The notes under the pieces: model-generated
Told to the model about the DNA's origin: nothing
Seen by the model: the letters and a program-made list of their open reading frames with translations, nothing else
Databases searched by the model: none
Assembly (NCBI GenBank): GCA_039929265.1
Contig: JBDSRN010000162.1
Coordinates: 1 to 19,093, forward strand
Length of the DNA stretch: 19,093 nt
Direction: 5' to 3'
Source: ZC4RG30 sp039929265
GTDB lineage: Bacteria; Pseudomonadota; Gammaproteobacteria; Steroidobacterales; Steroidobacteraceae
Translations under genes and position numbers: made by a program
In this document: positions 8,301 to 15,302 of the stretch, in pieces
Position numbering within the stretch: the first letter of the stretch is position 1
Layout of the letters: each line of letters opens with the position of its first letter

Positions 8301-9130
8301 CGCGACGCATGGTTGTGACTGGCGAAGTGAAGCTGCCGTACGCGCGCCTCGAGCCCGCCGACATCACCAACGCCGTGCTGCCCTCCGCGGACGAAGTGCT
8401 GGTTGGCGCGACACCGATCGATCCCGACAAGCGCATGCGGGTCGTCAGCAACATCACACTCACACTCGGGGAGCGCGCGACGATCGACACGTTCGGCCTG
8501 TCGGGCCGTCTGGCGGGCAGCATCAATCTGCGCAGCAGCGACGAGTCGGACATCACGCGGGGGTCCGGCGAGCTCAATGTGGTGGAGGGCAAGTACGCGG
8601 CGTTCGGTCGCAAACTCGACATCGAGCATGGTCGATTGCTGTTCGACAACGGTCCTGTCGCTGATCCGGGCGTCGACATCCGCGCGGTGAAGAAATTTCC
8701 GGACGTCACCGCCGGCGTGAACGTTCGCGGCACGCTGCGCGAACCGCGCATGACGTTCTTCTCCGATCCGCCGGTACCGCAGTCGCAGGTGGTATCGCTC
8801 ATCCTCGGCGGCTCGATTGATGCAGCGCAGAACGGCAATCGCAGCGCCGCACGCAACGACCTGCTCGCCCAGGGCGGGGCCATCATCGCGCAGCAGTTCG
8901 GCAGCCGGGTCGGCATCGAGGACGTCAGCATCGAATCGGATCTCACCAACGAGACCTCGCTGGTGCTCGGCAAATACCTTTCACCGCGCTTGTACGTGAG
9001 CTACGGCATCAGCCTGGCGGAGGCGATCAACACGGTGAAGCTGCGCTATACCATCGGCGATCACTGGACCATCCGTACCGAATCGGGACGCGCGCGCAGC
9101 GCGGATTTGGTTTATACGATCCAGAAATAG
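5387..9130 (+). CDS. tamB: TamB, inner-membrane/periplasmic translocation and assembly module protein
   Basis: A 1247-residue protein, close to E. coli TamB (1259). TamB is anchored in the inner membrane, spans the periplasm as a long hydrophobic beta-groove, and docks to TamA; it belongs to the AsmA-like, bridge-type lipid transfer group. Residues about 5-27 form the N-terminal membrane anchor (RALIVLGCVLALLLLTPLAT). A long repetitive beta-rich stretch follows, and the C-terminal third is the TamB (DUF490) domain with GKLDIEHGRLLFDNGPV, TFFSDPPVPQSQVVSLILGG and the closing TESGRARSADLVYTIQK. The GTG start at 5387 overlaps the tamA stop by four bases (GTGA), with no strong Shine-Dalgarno, which implies coupling. 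There is no frameshift in the 3.7-kb frame. No clear terminator follows; the next gene appears to have its own promoter. Confidence 0.93.
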   Translation: MKKRALIVLGCVLALLLLTPLATLYFLAYTEAGLHFIAGQSGQYGRVTVRIEGAEGTLARGFHIRMIDVDHARSHSRYEDVRGRIAIAPLFVQTLRVARLRIDTALIEVRARTIVPTGPRRAIRFLPRFLTINTDDVQARLATLVIPSGGRYDFTALRTSGVLHSTLIRVFDSQFNLPNLHVQTSGDITAGDPIGLEGKLRLVVQIPNQPRWVANSQFHGDLDALPLTGSVTEPLRAQVQGKLEDLVAGWHFAGSSKLQQLDLRVFGAGNALGEISGDLTIQASRGGYKAQGMLTPAGLEAGALRVNFDGAYAQRVVTIRNASAQHPGSRARATTRGTITLTGDGPSLALHGEWSDLRWPLPDADPPVKSAIGSYTLTGVKPYGFHPHGELTVPLVPQSMQFDALTVMFSDHIRIDSGTLDALEGRFTMHGAAAWSPQQTWSLAGNAANVNPVALRPDLPGAVSFDFNASGVRFAADGELDLALRGLRGKLRGNIAAGRGRAQRTGPVDEQTWRFQDVDLTFGTAHLTLDGSIAATRDLRFALTTSDLSLLDPGARGRIDARGELRGTDAAPIIKVTATGADFHYRNASLRTLDANIDVNMGPGGLTKGRLVAHDVGYGERRIDDMSFVLDGTAENHRASLVVQATRLGAVLDAQGAMNQGVWRGQITGVNIHDTTADLKLTLEAPAAVLLAQNEQSLANLCVRGNNARFCGNGKVSSEGWSGAMEATRLPLRTLTAGLSPEVDYDGTLDIRAQASAAQGQNWIGTLRADLQEAQLRHRLSNGREEKFAFGTGVVEVHATADTVDAEVGLDARASGRIAGRLHTQRIGSDWREFPIDGKLDLETDGLGLVDVYFAEIDRAAGRLTTRLNISGTLGNPQLQGELKLTGGEVDMYQVNLALRAVELDARFSANSLGFEGSAQAGDGTAKFNGDLQWREREPYGKIHLEGEDLRVVNVPEARIQASPNLDFNIAARRMVVTGEVKLPYARLEPADITNAVLPSADEVLVGATPIDPDKRMRVVSNITLTLGERATIDTFGLSGRLAGSINLRSSDESDITRGSGELNVVEGKYAAFGRKLDIEHGRLLFDNGPVADPGVDIRAVKKFPDVTAGVNVRGTLREPRMTFFSDPPVPQSQVVSLILGGSIDAAQNGNRSAARNDLLAQGGAIIAQQFGSRVGIEDVSIESDLTNETSLVLGKYLSPRLYVSYGISLAEAINTVKLRYTIGDHWTIRTESGRARSADLVYTIQK

Positions 9131-9161
9131 GCTCGCTGCAACGTCAGGTAGACCGGGCGCG

Positions 9162-9167
9162 TATAAT
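9162..9167 (+). promoter_or_regulatory. Consensus -10 element for the redoxin gene
   Basis: A perfect TATAAT lies 31 bp after the tamB stop and 32 bp before the redoxin GTG. Upstream sequence gives only a weak -35 (such as TGCAAC at 9137-9142, with a long spacer). Transcription would start near 9174, with a short leader that holds the GGAG ribosome site at 9190-9193. Confidence 0.5.
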
Positions 9168-9199
9168 GGTGGTCGGAATCCAATCCTGCGGAGCCCGGC

Positions 9200-9787
9200 G
9201 TGCGAACGCACTCGAGTATTCTGTCTGCGTTTTTGTTGATCCTCGTCACCACGGCGATGCAAGCTCACGCCGCGGACGCGGCGTCCTGGGTGCCGCCGGG
9301 ACCCGCGATCGGCCAGAGCTTTCCCGACGCACTGACGTTGCCGGATCATGGGGGCAAGTCACAGAGTCTGAAGGCGCTGCGTGGCAAGAACGGCATTGCC
9401 CTGCTGTTCGTGCGTTCTGCCGACTGGTGCCCGTTCTGCAAGGCGCAGCTCGTGGATGTCAACAAGCATCTCGCGGATTTCCAGCAGCTCGGATTCAACG
9501 TCGTCTCCGTCAGCATGGACACGGTGGACAAGATCGCCGGGTTTCACGGCGAACGGCAAATCGGCTTCACCATGCTGTCGGACCCCAAGGGCGATGCAGT
9601 GGAGCGACTCGGTATCCGCGACTTGCAATATGCTGACGGCAGCAAGGCGTTCGGCGTGGCGCGCCCGATGATCTTCATCCTCGATGCGACGCTCACGATC
9701 CGGCATAAATATGCGGAAGAGAGCTACCGCAACCGCCCGGACCTGGGCAAAGTGCTCGCGGACCTGCGCGCCGCGCCCCATCCGTAA
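9200..9787 (+). CDS. Exported redoxin / AhpC-TSA-like thioredoxin-fold protein
   Basis: A 195-residue thioredoxin-fold protein. Residues 1-24 are a Sec signal peptide (hydrophobic core, ending QAHA before ADA), so it acts in the periplasm or on the envelope. The redoxin domain starts near residue 37 (IGQSFPDALTLPD). The active site is RSADWCPFCKAQL, with Cys77 and Cys80 in a CPFC motif, and a cis-proline region lies at GVARPMIFILD (Pro156). A CxxC with this flanking sequence is typical of peroxiredoxin-like AhpC/TSA redoxins, which may reduce peroxides or act as thiol-disulfide reductases; sequence does not decide between them. The GTG start at 9200 is supported by GGAG ending 6 bases before it and by the perfect TATAAT upstream. 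It is not obviously part of the tamAB unit. Confidence 0.85.
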   Translation: MRTHSSILSAFLLILVTTAMQAHAADAASWVPPGPAIGQSFPDALTLPDHGGKSQSLKALRGKNGIALLFVRSADWCPFCKAQLVDVNKHLADFQQLGFNVVSVSMDTVDKIAGFHGERQIGFTMLSDPKGDAVERLGIRDLQYADGSKAFGVARPMIFILDATLTIRHKYAEESYRNRPDLGKVLADLRAAPHP

Positions 9788-9839
9788 TTGACAGGTTGCC
9801 ATGCCGTATAGGCATGAGCTTGACGCTGTCGCCATTGCA

Positions 9840-9862
9840 CCGCATCGTGTTTCACGATGCGG
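9840..9862 (+). promoter_or_regulatory. Perfect 10-bp hairpin containing the CapA-family start codon
   Basis: CCGCATCGTG (9840-9849) and CACGATGCGG (9853-9862) are perfect reverse complements around a TTT loop. The ATG at 9857-9859 lies in the 3' arm, so in RNA the start codon would be base-paired. No T-run follows, so it is not a standard intrinsic terminator for the redoxin gene. A smaller stem-loop, CATGCC/GGCATG with a 5-base loop, lies just upstream at 9800-9816. It may control translation, or be a protein-binding site in DNA. Confidence 0.5.
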
Positions 9863-10999
9863 CATCTGATCAAGACGGCGCGGGCATTGTCGCGACGCGA
9901 ACTGCTGCTGGGCACCCTGGCACTCCCGGCGCTCGGACCGTTGAGCGCGTTTGCGAAGGAAGGCGAGCTGTCGCTTGCGCTGATCGGGCAGTGCCTCATC
10001 GCCCACGACCTGCGCATGCATCCTTGGCCAGGCTACGCCGCGCTAAAGGCGCGCTTGCGCGCGAACGATGCCTGCTTCAGTGATTTCGAAGCCGTAATCC
10101 AGGGTCCGCGCGCGGGGGCGCCCACGCGTGTGCTGGACACACTGCACACCGCCGAACCCGTGGTGCTCGACTGCCTCACCGACCTCGGCGTCAACCTGTT
10201 CGCGACTTCGAACAACCACGCCTACGACCTCGGCACCGGCGGCATCCTCGACACGATGGCAGCGCTGCGGGAGCGCAAGCTGCCATTCGCCGGCACCGGT
10301 GAAACGCTCGTCGCCGCGAGCGCTCCCGCATACCGCGATACACGCAATGGCCGCGTCGCAGTGGTCGCCGCTGCAGCGGGCGCGGTGCGCGAAGGTGGCG
10401 CGGCAACGGCACAGCGCGCAGGTGTCAATGAACTGCGCAGCACGTCCGCAGGCGGGCTGGACGCCGGTGACGTGCAGCGCATGCTGGATTCGCTCAAGCT
10501 CGCCGCGCGCAATTCGCAGGTCGTGATCGCATACCTGCACAATCACCTGTGGGAAACCGACAACTCGCGTACTGCGGACTGGCAGCGCGAGTTCGCGCGC
10601 CGCTGCGTCGACGCCGGCGCAAGCGTGTTCGTCGCGCACGGCGCACCGCTGCTGCATGGCGTGGAGATGTATCGCGGCGCTCCGCTGCTGCACTGTCTCA
10701 GCAGCTTCATCTTCCAGACGCGCAAGGCGGAAGGCAGCTACGGGGATCCAAACTGGGAGAGCCTCATCGTCGAATGCCGCTTCGCAGGCGGAAAGTTCCA
10801 GAGCGCGCGTCTCGTCCCGGTGCAGCTGGCGTCTGTCGGCGTCGGCGGTCCCGATGACATGACCACACGCGGCCGACCTTCCCCTGCGACTAGCGCGCAG
10901 GCGCGCGCGACGCTCGACCGGCTCGCCGCGCTCTCGCAGCGGCTGGGCCATACGCTGCAGCGCGACGGCAAGGTGGCGATCCTGACGAGACAATCCTGA
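9857..10999 (+). CDS. CapA-family protein (PGA_cap, metallophosphatase fold) with Tat-like signal
   Basis: A 380-residue protein of the CapA/PGA_cap family, related to calcineurin-like phosphoesterases. In some bacteria family members act in poly-gamma-glutamate capsule synthesis; in many others the role is unknown. The N-terminus has a twin-arginine motif, LSRRELLLG (Arg13-Arg14), then a hydrophobic stretch to about residue 33 (AFA), so Tat export is likely. Family blocks: SDFEAVIQ near residue 75, SNNHAYDLG at 118-126, YLHNHLWE at 226-233, AHGAPLLHGVE at 260-270 and LSSFIFQ at 281-287. No other capsule genes are nearby. The start is uncertain: the ATG at 9857 has no Shine-Dalgarno and lies in a hairpin; a TTG just before SRRELLLG would leave a very short n-region. 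The gene converges on the lysR-type gene with 12 bp between them. Confidence 0.82.
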   Translation: MRHLIKTARALSRRELLLGTLALPALGPLSAFAKEGELSLALIGQCLIAHDLRMHPWPGYAALKARLRANDACFSDFEAVIQGPRAGAPTRVLDTLHTAEPVVLDCLTDLGVNLFATSNNHAYDLGTGGILDTMAALRERKLPFAGTGETLVAASAPAYRDTRNGRVAVVAAAAGAVREGGAATAQRAGVNELRSTSAGGLDAGDVQRMLDSLKLAARNSQVVIAYLHNHLWETDNSRTADWQREFARRCVDAGASVFVAHGAPLLHGVEMYRGAPLLHCLSSFIFQTRKAEGSYGDPNWESLIVECRFAGGKFQSARLVPVQLASVGVGGPDDMTTRGRPSPATSAQARATLDRLAALSQRLGHTLQRDGKVAILTRQS

Positions 11000-11011
11000 C
11001 GGGACTATCGT

Positions 11012-11917
11012 TCAGCGCGGCCGCACGCGTGCGAACCACGCCTTGGTCTCGATGAGAAACTCGCGCGCCAGCCGCGTCGGCCCCGGAACTGCCGCGGTGA
11101 CGAACGCGTACTCGTGGTGCAGATCCGGATGGAACGGGCGCGCAACCAGGCCGTCGCGCACATATGGCCGCGCCAGCAGGGCATTGACCAGCGCGATGCC
11201 GACGCCACGTCCAGCGAGCGCACACGCCGAACCGATCGTATGCGTATCGACACGCACTTTCAGCGCGACGCCGGCGGCCGAGAATGCCGCTTCAATCTGC
11301 GCGCGGGAAGTTCTGCCGAATCCGAGCAGGATCAGCGGTTCGCCGCGCAGCTGCGCGGCATCCAGTTGCTGCTTGCGTGCGAGTGGATGGTCTCCGCGCA
11401 GCACGCATACGCTGCTGCTCATCATCACTGTCTCGGCGGACAGATCCGGCCGATCGATCGGCAGCTTGAGGAATCCGGCATCGACCAGTCGCGTGGCGAT
11501 CATCGTGCGCGAGGTCTCGATGCTGCGTGCATCGATGCTCAGGTGCACGTCGGGAAAGCGCGCGAGGAAAGCGGCGACGATCTCCGGTAGCACGCCTTCG
11601 GACAGACTCGGTGGCGCGACCAGCCGCAATCTGCCCACCTTGAACCGGGCGATGTTCTGGACCAGGTCCTGCACGTGATTGATCCCGCCGAGTGCGAGCT
11701 CCACTTCCTCGAACAGCAGCAGCGCATCGGGCGTCGGCACAAGCCGTCCTCGATCACGATGAAACAGCTCGAAGCCGATGTCGCGTTCGAGCTGCGCGAG
11801 CACGCGGCTGGTGGCGGGTTGCGTCAGGTTGAACTCTCGCCCTGCCGCGGTGAGCGTGCCGTGACGGACGATCGCCGCGAACATTCGCAGTGCGCGCAAC
11901 TCGATGCCGCGACTCAT
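11012..11917 (-). CDS. LysR-family transcriptional regulator, last gene of the receptor-transporter-hydrolase operon
   Basis: A 301-residue LysR-type regulator. The winged helix-turn-helix is at residues about 5-64 (LRALRMFAAIVRHGTLTAAG, then LTQPATSRVLAQLERDIG), and the rest is the effector-binding domain from about residue 92. The linker run FHRDRGRLVPTPDALLLFEE resembles the NocR/OccR-like LysR group, whose known members respond to opines and other amino-acid derivatives; this is resemblance only. LysR genes are commonly transcribed divergently from their targets. Here it is the last gene of the operon, and its ATG overlaps the hydrolase stop codon by four bases (ATGA), so it is made together with the genes it probably controls. 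The closest possible target promoter is the one upstream of the TonB receptor, with its 19-bp palindrome. Confidence 0.9.
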   Translation of the reverse strand: MSRGIELRALRMFAAIVRHGTLTAAGREFNLTQPATSRVLAQLERDIGFELFHRDRGRLVPTPDALLLFEEVELALGGINHVQDLVQNIARFKVGRLRLVAPPSLSEGVLPEIVAAFLARFPDVHLSIDARSIETSRTMIATRLVDAGFLKLPIDRPDLSAETVMMSSSVCVLRGDHPLARKQQLDAAQLRGEPLILLGFGRTSRAQIEAAFSAAGVALKVRVDTHTIGSACALAGRGVGIALVNALLARPYVRDGLVARPFHPDLHHEYAFVTAAVPGPTRLAREFLIETKAWFARVRPR

Positions 11918-13752
11918 GCGGGAGGGGCCGACAGCACCGACAACAGGACGCAGGAGGGATGGTCCGGCCCCATGTGAACCTGGTTGACGGCCTGCACCGG
12001 GTCAGTGGGAAAACCTGCGGGCGCGCCGGTGTTCGGATTGACGTCGAAATGCGGGAAATTGCTGCTCGAGACATCGACGCGAATGCGATGTCCCGCAACG
12101 AAGCGATTGGCGGTCGGGAACGCGACGATCTCGATCGCATATACCTTGCCAGGCTCGGCGAGCAGCGGCATTTCGAACGATTCGCGGAAGCGCAGGCGCA
12201 GGATGCCATCGGTGAGGTTCATCGCGAATCCGTCAGGCCAGTCCACTGACGGCGGATGCACGTCGAGCAATTTGATCGTGAAGTCAGTGTCGCGCGCCGT
12301 AGTGGATACCCACAAGCGTGCGACCACGGGCCCGATCACCTCGACATCCTCGCGCAACGGCGGGCTCTGGAATACCACCACATCGGCGCGACTGGACAGC
12401 GCTCGCCCCGGATGCCGCGCACCGAACAGCGCACGCGTCTCGCGTTGATCGAACGCACCGGCCTCCATGAGTGGCGCGCCCGAGGCGATGGATCCACCGA
12501 TGGTCGGCACGGGATCGGCCGGATCGAACGTCCACCGGTTCGACTCCGTTCGCGACCCCGGCTCAGGTGCAAGGCCCCCCTGCTCCCGCAGGTACCATGA
12601 GGTCGCGCGCGCCTCCTGCGGTGGCCAGTGGCTGGCGCGGATCCAGCGGCCACCGTGCTGCAGTCGGCCCTCTGCCGTGCGGCCACCGTGCCCGCCGCCC
12701 ATCACGAACAATGTGACGGGGGCGGCAAGCCAGTCCGGCACGTCGCGACCACGCACGTGACGATCGAACCAGTCGCGTCGCAGCGTGATGTAGTCCGGTG
12801 CGACGGCGCCATCGAGTGTCGCCGCGGGTCCGAAGTCGACCGCGCCGGCATGCGTGACGGAGCGTTGCCCATGCGTCCACGGTCCCATCAGCAGTCGGAC
12901 GGGCGCGCGCCTGCCGCGCGCGAGCCCGACGTAGTTCTGCGTTGCAGTGAGCGCGTACGGATCGAACCAGCTCGACATGTGCACCATCGGCACATCGGGA
13001 AATTGCGCGTACCAGCCGCGCGCATACAGTTCGGGTCGCTGCCAGAACGGACCGAAGCATTCATTGCGCCACTGCTCCAGCACGAACGCTTCGTACTCGG
13101 GCGCAGCGGCGAGTGGCGAGCGTCCCGGCAACCAAGGATTCACGCGCACGCCTTCGCGGATGTCGACGGCCGCAAGCGCTTCGCGGCGCTGCGGATCGAG
13201 CGCGGTTTCAGGTGCGAGCCGCGCGTGCTTCAGCGCCCACGTGAGCTGCTTCAATTCATACGCGCCACCCTGACGGATGCCGCTGTGGAATGCGCTTGCG
13301 AATCCGCCCGAGTCGAGGAACATGCCCGCGAGTCCGGGCGGTGCCGCCGCGGCTAGTGCGCTCTGCACATGCGCGCCATACGAGAGTCCCAGCGTTGCGA
13401 TGCGCCCGTCGCACCAGGGCTGCGCGCGTATCCACGCGAGCGTATCCACGCCATCGGCCTGCTCGTTCAGGTATTTCGCGAATTCGCCCTCGGACTCGAA
13501 ACGTCCACGGCAGTCCTGCAGCACGTAGGCGAATCCGGCGCGCACGAAGTGCGTGGCGATCACGGGTTTCGCCTGTGCAACCGGATCTGCCCGCGTGCGA
13601 TCGCCGTGATTGGTGCCACGTCGCCCGTACGGTGTGCGCTCCAGCAGCACGGTCCACGGACCAGCATCCTGCGTCGGCAGATAGATGTCGGTGGCCAGGT
13701 GCACGCCATCGCGCATCCGCACTCGCACCGTGAGAACGCTGACCTCGCTCAT
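11914..13752 (-). CDS. CocE/NonD family serine hydrolase (peptidase S15 type)
   Basis: A 612-residue alpha/beta hydrolase of the CocE/NonD family (X-Pro dipeptidyl-peptidase S15 fold plus a C-terminal jelly-roll domain). Known relatives include cocaine esterase, glutaryl-7-ACA acylase and alpha-amino acid ester hydrolases, so an amide or ester bond is the likely target. The nucleophile is Ser124 in GLSYGA (122-127). Asp264 in SSWFDPYA and His294 in GPWTHG sit at spacings very close to the CocE triad, and Tyr42 in RTPYGRRG matches the oxyanion-hole tyrosine. The C-terminal domain starts after about residue 380. There is no signal peptide: a cytoplasmic enzyme acting on an imported substrate. 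The ATG at 13752 shares one base with the transporter stop (TGATG) and has GGGAG 7 bases upstream; the frame stays open to 13920, but that extension lies inside the transporter gene. Its stop overlaps the LysR start. Confidence 0.9.
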   Translation of the reverse strand: MSEVSVLTVRVRMRDGVHLATDIYLPTQDAGPWTVLLERTPYGRRGTNHGDRTRADPVAQAKPVIATHFVRAGFAYVLQDCRGRFESEGEFAKYLNEQADGVDTLAWIRAQPWCDGRIATLGLSYGAHVQSALAAAAPPGLAGMFLDSGGFASAFHSGIRQGGAYELKQLTWALKHARLAPETALDPQRREALAAVDIREGVRVNPWLPGRSPLAAAPEYEAFVLEQWRNECFGPFWQRPELYARGWYAQFPDVPMVHMSSWFDPYALTATQNYVGLARGRRAPVRLLMGPWTHGQRSVTHAGAVDFGPAATLDGAVAPDYITLRRDWFDRHVRGRDVPDWLAAPVTLFVMGGGHGGRTAEGRLQHGGRWIRASHWPPQEARATSWYLREQGGLAPEPGSRTESNRWTFDPADPVPTIGGSIASGAPLMEAGAFDQRETRALFGARHPGRALSSRADVVVFQSPPLREDVEVIGPVVARLWVSTTARDTDFTIKLLDVHPPSVDWPDGFAMNLTDGILRLRFRESFEMPLLAEPGKVYAIEIVAFPTANRFVAGHRIRVDVSSSNFPHFDVNPNTGAPAGFPTDPVQAVNQVHMGPDHPSCVLLSVLSAPPA

Positions 13753-15302
13753 CACGACGCTCCCAGCAGGTAACCCGCCGGTGATGCCGGACCGAGCGGC
13801 AGTCCGAAGCCCGCCCAGATCGCAACCAGCAGCAGGCCTGCGATGCCGAAGGCGATGCTGAACGGCAGCATCATCGCGATCAGCGAGCCGACGCCGAACT
13901 CGCGCAGCCAGCGCTGGCACATCACCAGCACCAGCACGAAATTGGAGGCGACCGGCGTGACAATGTTGAAGATCGAATCACCGACGCGGAACGACGCCGT
14001 CGTCATCTCGGGCGAGATGCCCAGCAGCATCAGCATCGGCACGACGATCGGCGCCATCGCACTCCACTTCGCGGACGCCGAGCCGATCAGCAGATCCATG
14101 ATCGACACGAGCAGCAACAAGGACAGGAGCAGCGCGGCGTGCGGCATGCCAAGGCCACCCAGCAGCGCAGCGCCCTTGATCGCGAGAATCGGCCCGAGAT
14201 TGGACCAGGTGAACATCGCGATGAAGTGCGCGGCGAAGAACGCGATGACGATGTAGGGCGCGATGTCGCGCATGCCTTCGACCATCATGCGCACAACGTC
14301 GCGGTGCGTACGGATGCTCCCAGTCGCACTGCCGAAAGCCCAGCCGGAGAGCAGGAACAGCAGCATGAAGCCCGCGATCAGCGCGCGATAGAACGGGGCT
14401 TCGCGCGCGTGCCCGGCAGCGGCCTGGTCGAACAGCGGTGTGTAGCCCGGCCACCAGACAAGTGCTGCGAAGCCGGCAACCACCACCAGCGCAGCGAGAC
14501 CCGCACGCAGCAGGCCGCGACGCTGGGCGACATCGACAGTGGCGATGCCTGCTGCGGGCAGCGAAGTCAGTGCATCGCCATCGGGTCGCAATCTGCGCAG
14601 ACGCGGCTCGACGATCCGGTCGGCAACGGGCCACGCCACCGCGAGCAACAGCACGCCGAGCGTCGCAGTGAACGCCCAGTTACCGAGGGGATTGAGCGCT
14701 CGACCCGGCTCGAGCATCTGTGCCGCTTTCTGCGTGATGCCGAGCATCAACGCATCGAACTGCCCCGGCAGCACGTTGCCGGCGAATGCGCCGGAGATGC
14801 CGGCGTACGCCACCGCGATTCCCGCCAGCGGATGACGCCCCGCTTCGTACCAGACGATGGCCGCGAGCGGAATGAGCACGACGTACGCGGCATCCGATGC
14901 GTGATGCGACAGCAGCGCGATCGCGAACGTGGCAGGAGTCAGTAGCGAGCGTGGCGCACGGCGCACCGCGCGCCCGATCACGGCGCCGAACAGGCCGGAG
15001 CGTTCGGCCACCGCCGCGCCGAGCATCACGACGACCACGAGCCCCAGTGGCGGGAACAGCGCGAAAGTCTCCGGCATCTGCGTGAGCAGCTGACGCACAT
15101 TGGCCTCGGAGAGCAGGCTCTGCGCATGCAGTTCATCGCCCGTGAGCGGATGCGGCGCGTGCACTCCCGCGAACGCCGCCAGCACCGAAACAAACACGAG
15201 CGCACCGATCAGCCACAGGAAGATGACCACCGGATCCGGCAGCGCATTGCCCAGACGCTCGATGCGGTCGAGCGCGCCCCCCGCTTGCCGCGCCTCGTTC
15301 AG
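13752..15302 (-). CDS. AbgT-family transporter, probable CTG start
   Basis: An inner-membrane carrier of the AbgT family (E. coli AbgT imports p-aminobenzoyl-glutamate; MtrF and YdaH relatives also act in drug efflux). Signature blocks are LLSHHASDAAYVVLIPLAA, GRHPLAGIAVAYAG, GSASAKWSAMAPIVVPML and FRVGDSIFNIVTPVASNF, in a protein made largely of hydrophobic segments. The first ordinary start codon is a GTG at 15230, giving 492 residues, but the sequence before it reads LDRIERLGNALPDPVVIF, matching the conserved AbgT N-terminus (WVERIGNKVPHPF in E. coli). No ATG, GTG or TTG lies in frame upstream of 15230. The CTG at 15302 overlaps the receptor stop codon as CTGA and would give 516 residues, the normal family length. 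I therefore place the start at 15302 (inferred). Import rather than export is suggested by the TonB receptor and the cytoplasmic hydrolase. Confidence 0.85.
   Translation of the reverse strand: MNEARQAGGALDRIERLGNALPDPVVIFLWLIGALVFVSVLAAFAGVHAPHPLTGDELHAQSLLSEANVRQLLTQMPETFALFPPLGLVVVVMLGAAVAERSGLFGAVIGRAVRRAPRSLLTPATFAIALLSHHASDAAYVVLIPLAAIVWYEAGRHPLAGIAVAYAGISGAFAGNVLPGQFDALMLGITQKAAQMLEPGRALNPLGNWAFTATLGVLLLAVAWPVADRIVEPRLRRLRPDGDALTSLPAAGIATVDVAQRRGLLRAGLAALVVVAGFAALVWWPGYTPLFDQAAAGHAREAPFYRALIAGFMLLFLLSGWAFGSATGSIRTHRDVVRMMVEGMRDIAPYIVIAFFAAHFIAMFTWSNLGPILAIKGAALLGGLGMPHAALLLSLLLLVSIMDLLIGSASAKWSAMAPIVVPMLMLLGISPEMTTASFRVGDSIFNIVTPVASNFVLVLVMCQRWLREFGVGSLIAMMLPFSIAFGIAGLLLVAIWAGFGLPLGPASPAGYLLGAS

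Noticed and set aside
9788..9815. Perfect TTGACA at 9788-9793, considered as the -35 of a CapA-family promoter
   Set aside because: No acceptable -10 at 16-18 bases: TATAGG is only 13 bases away and the correctly spaced hexamers do not match.
13753..13920. N-terminal extension of the hydrolase into the transporter gene
   Set aside because: The extension is Arg-rich shadow sequence; the internal ATG at 13752 has a ribosome site and starts a normal S15 N-terminus.
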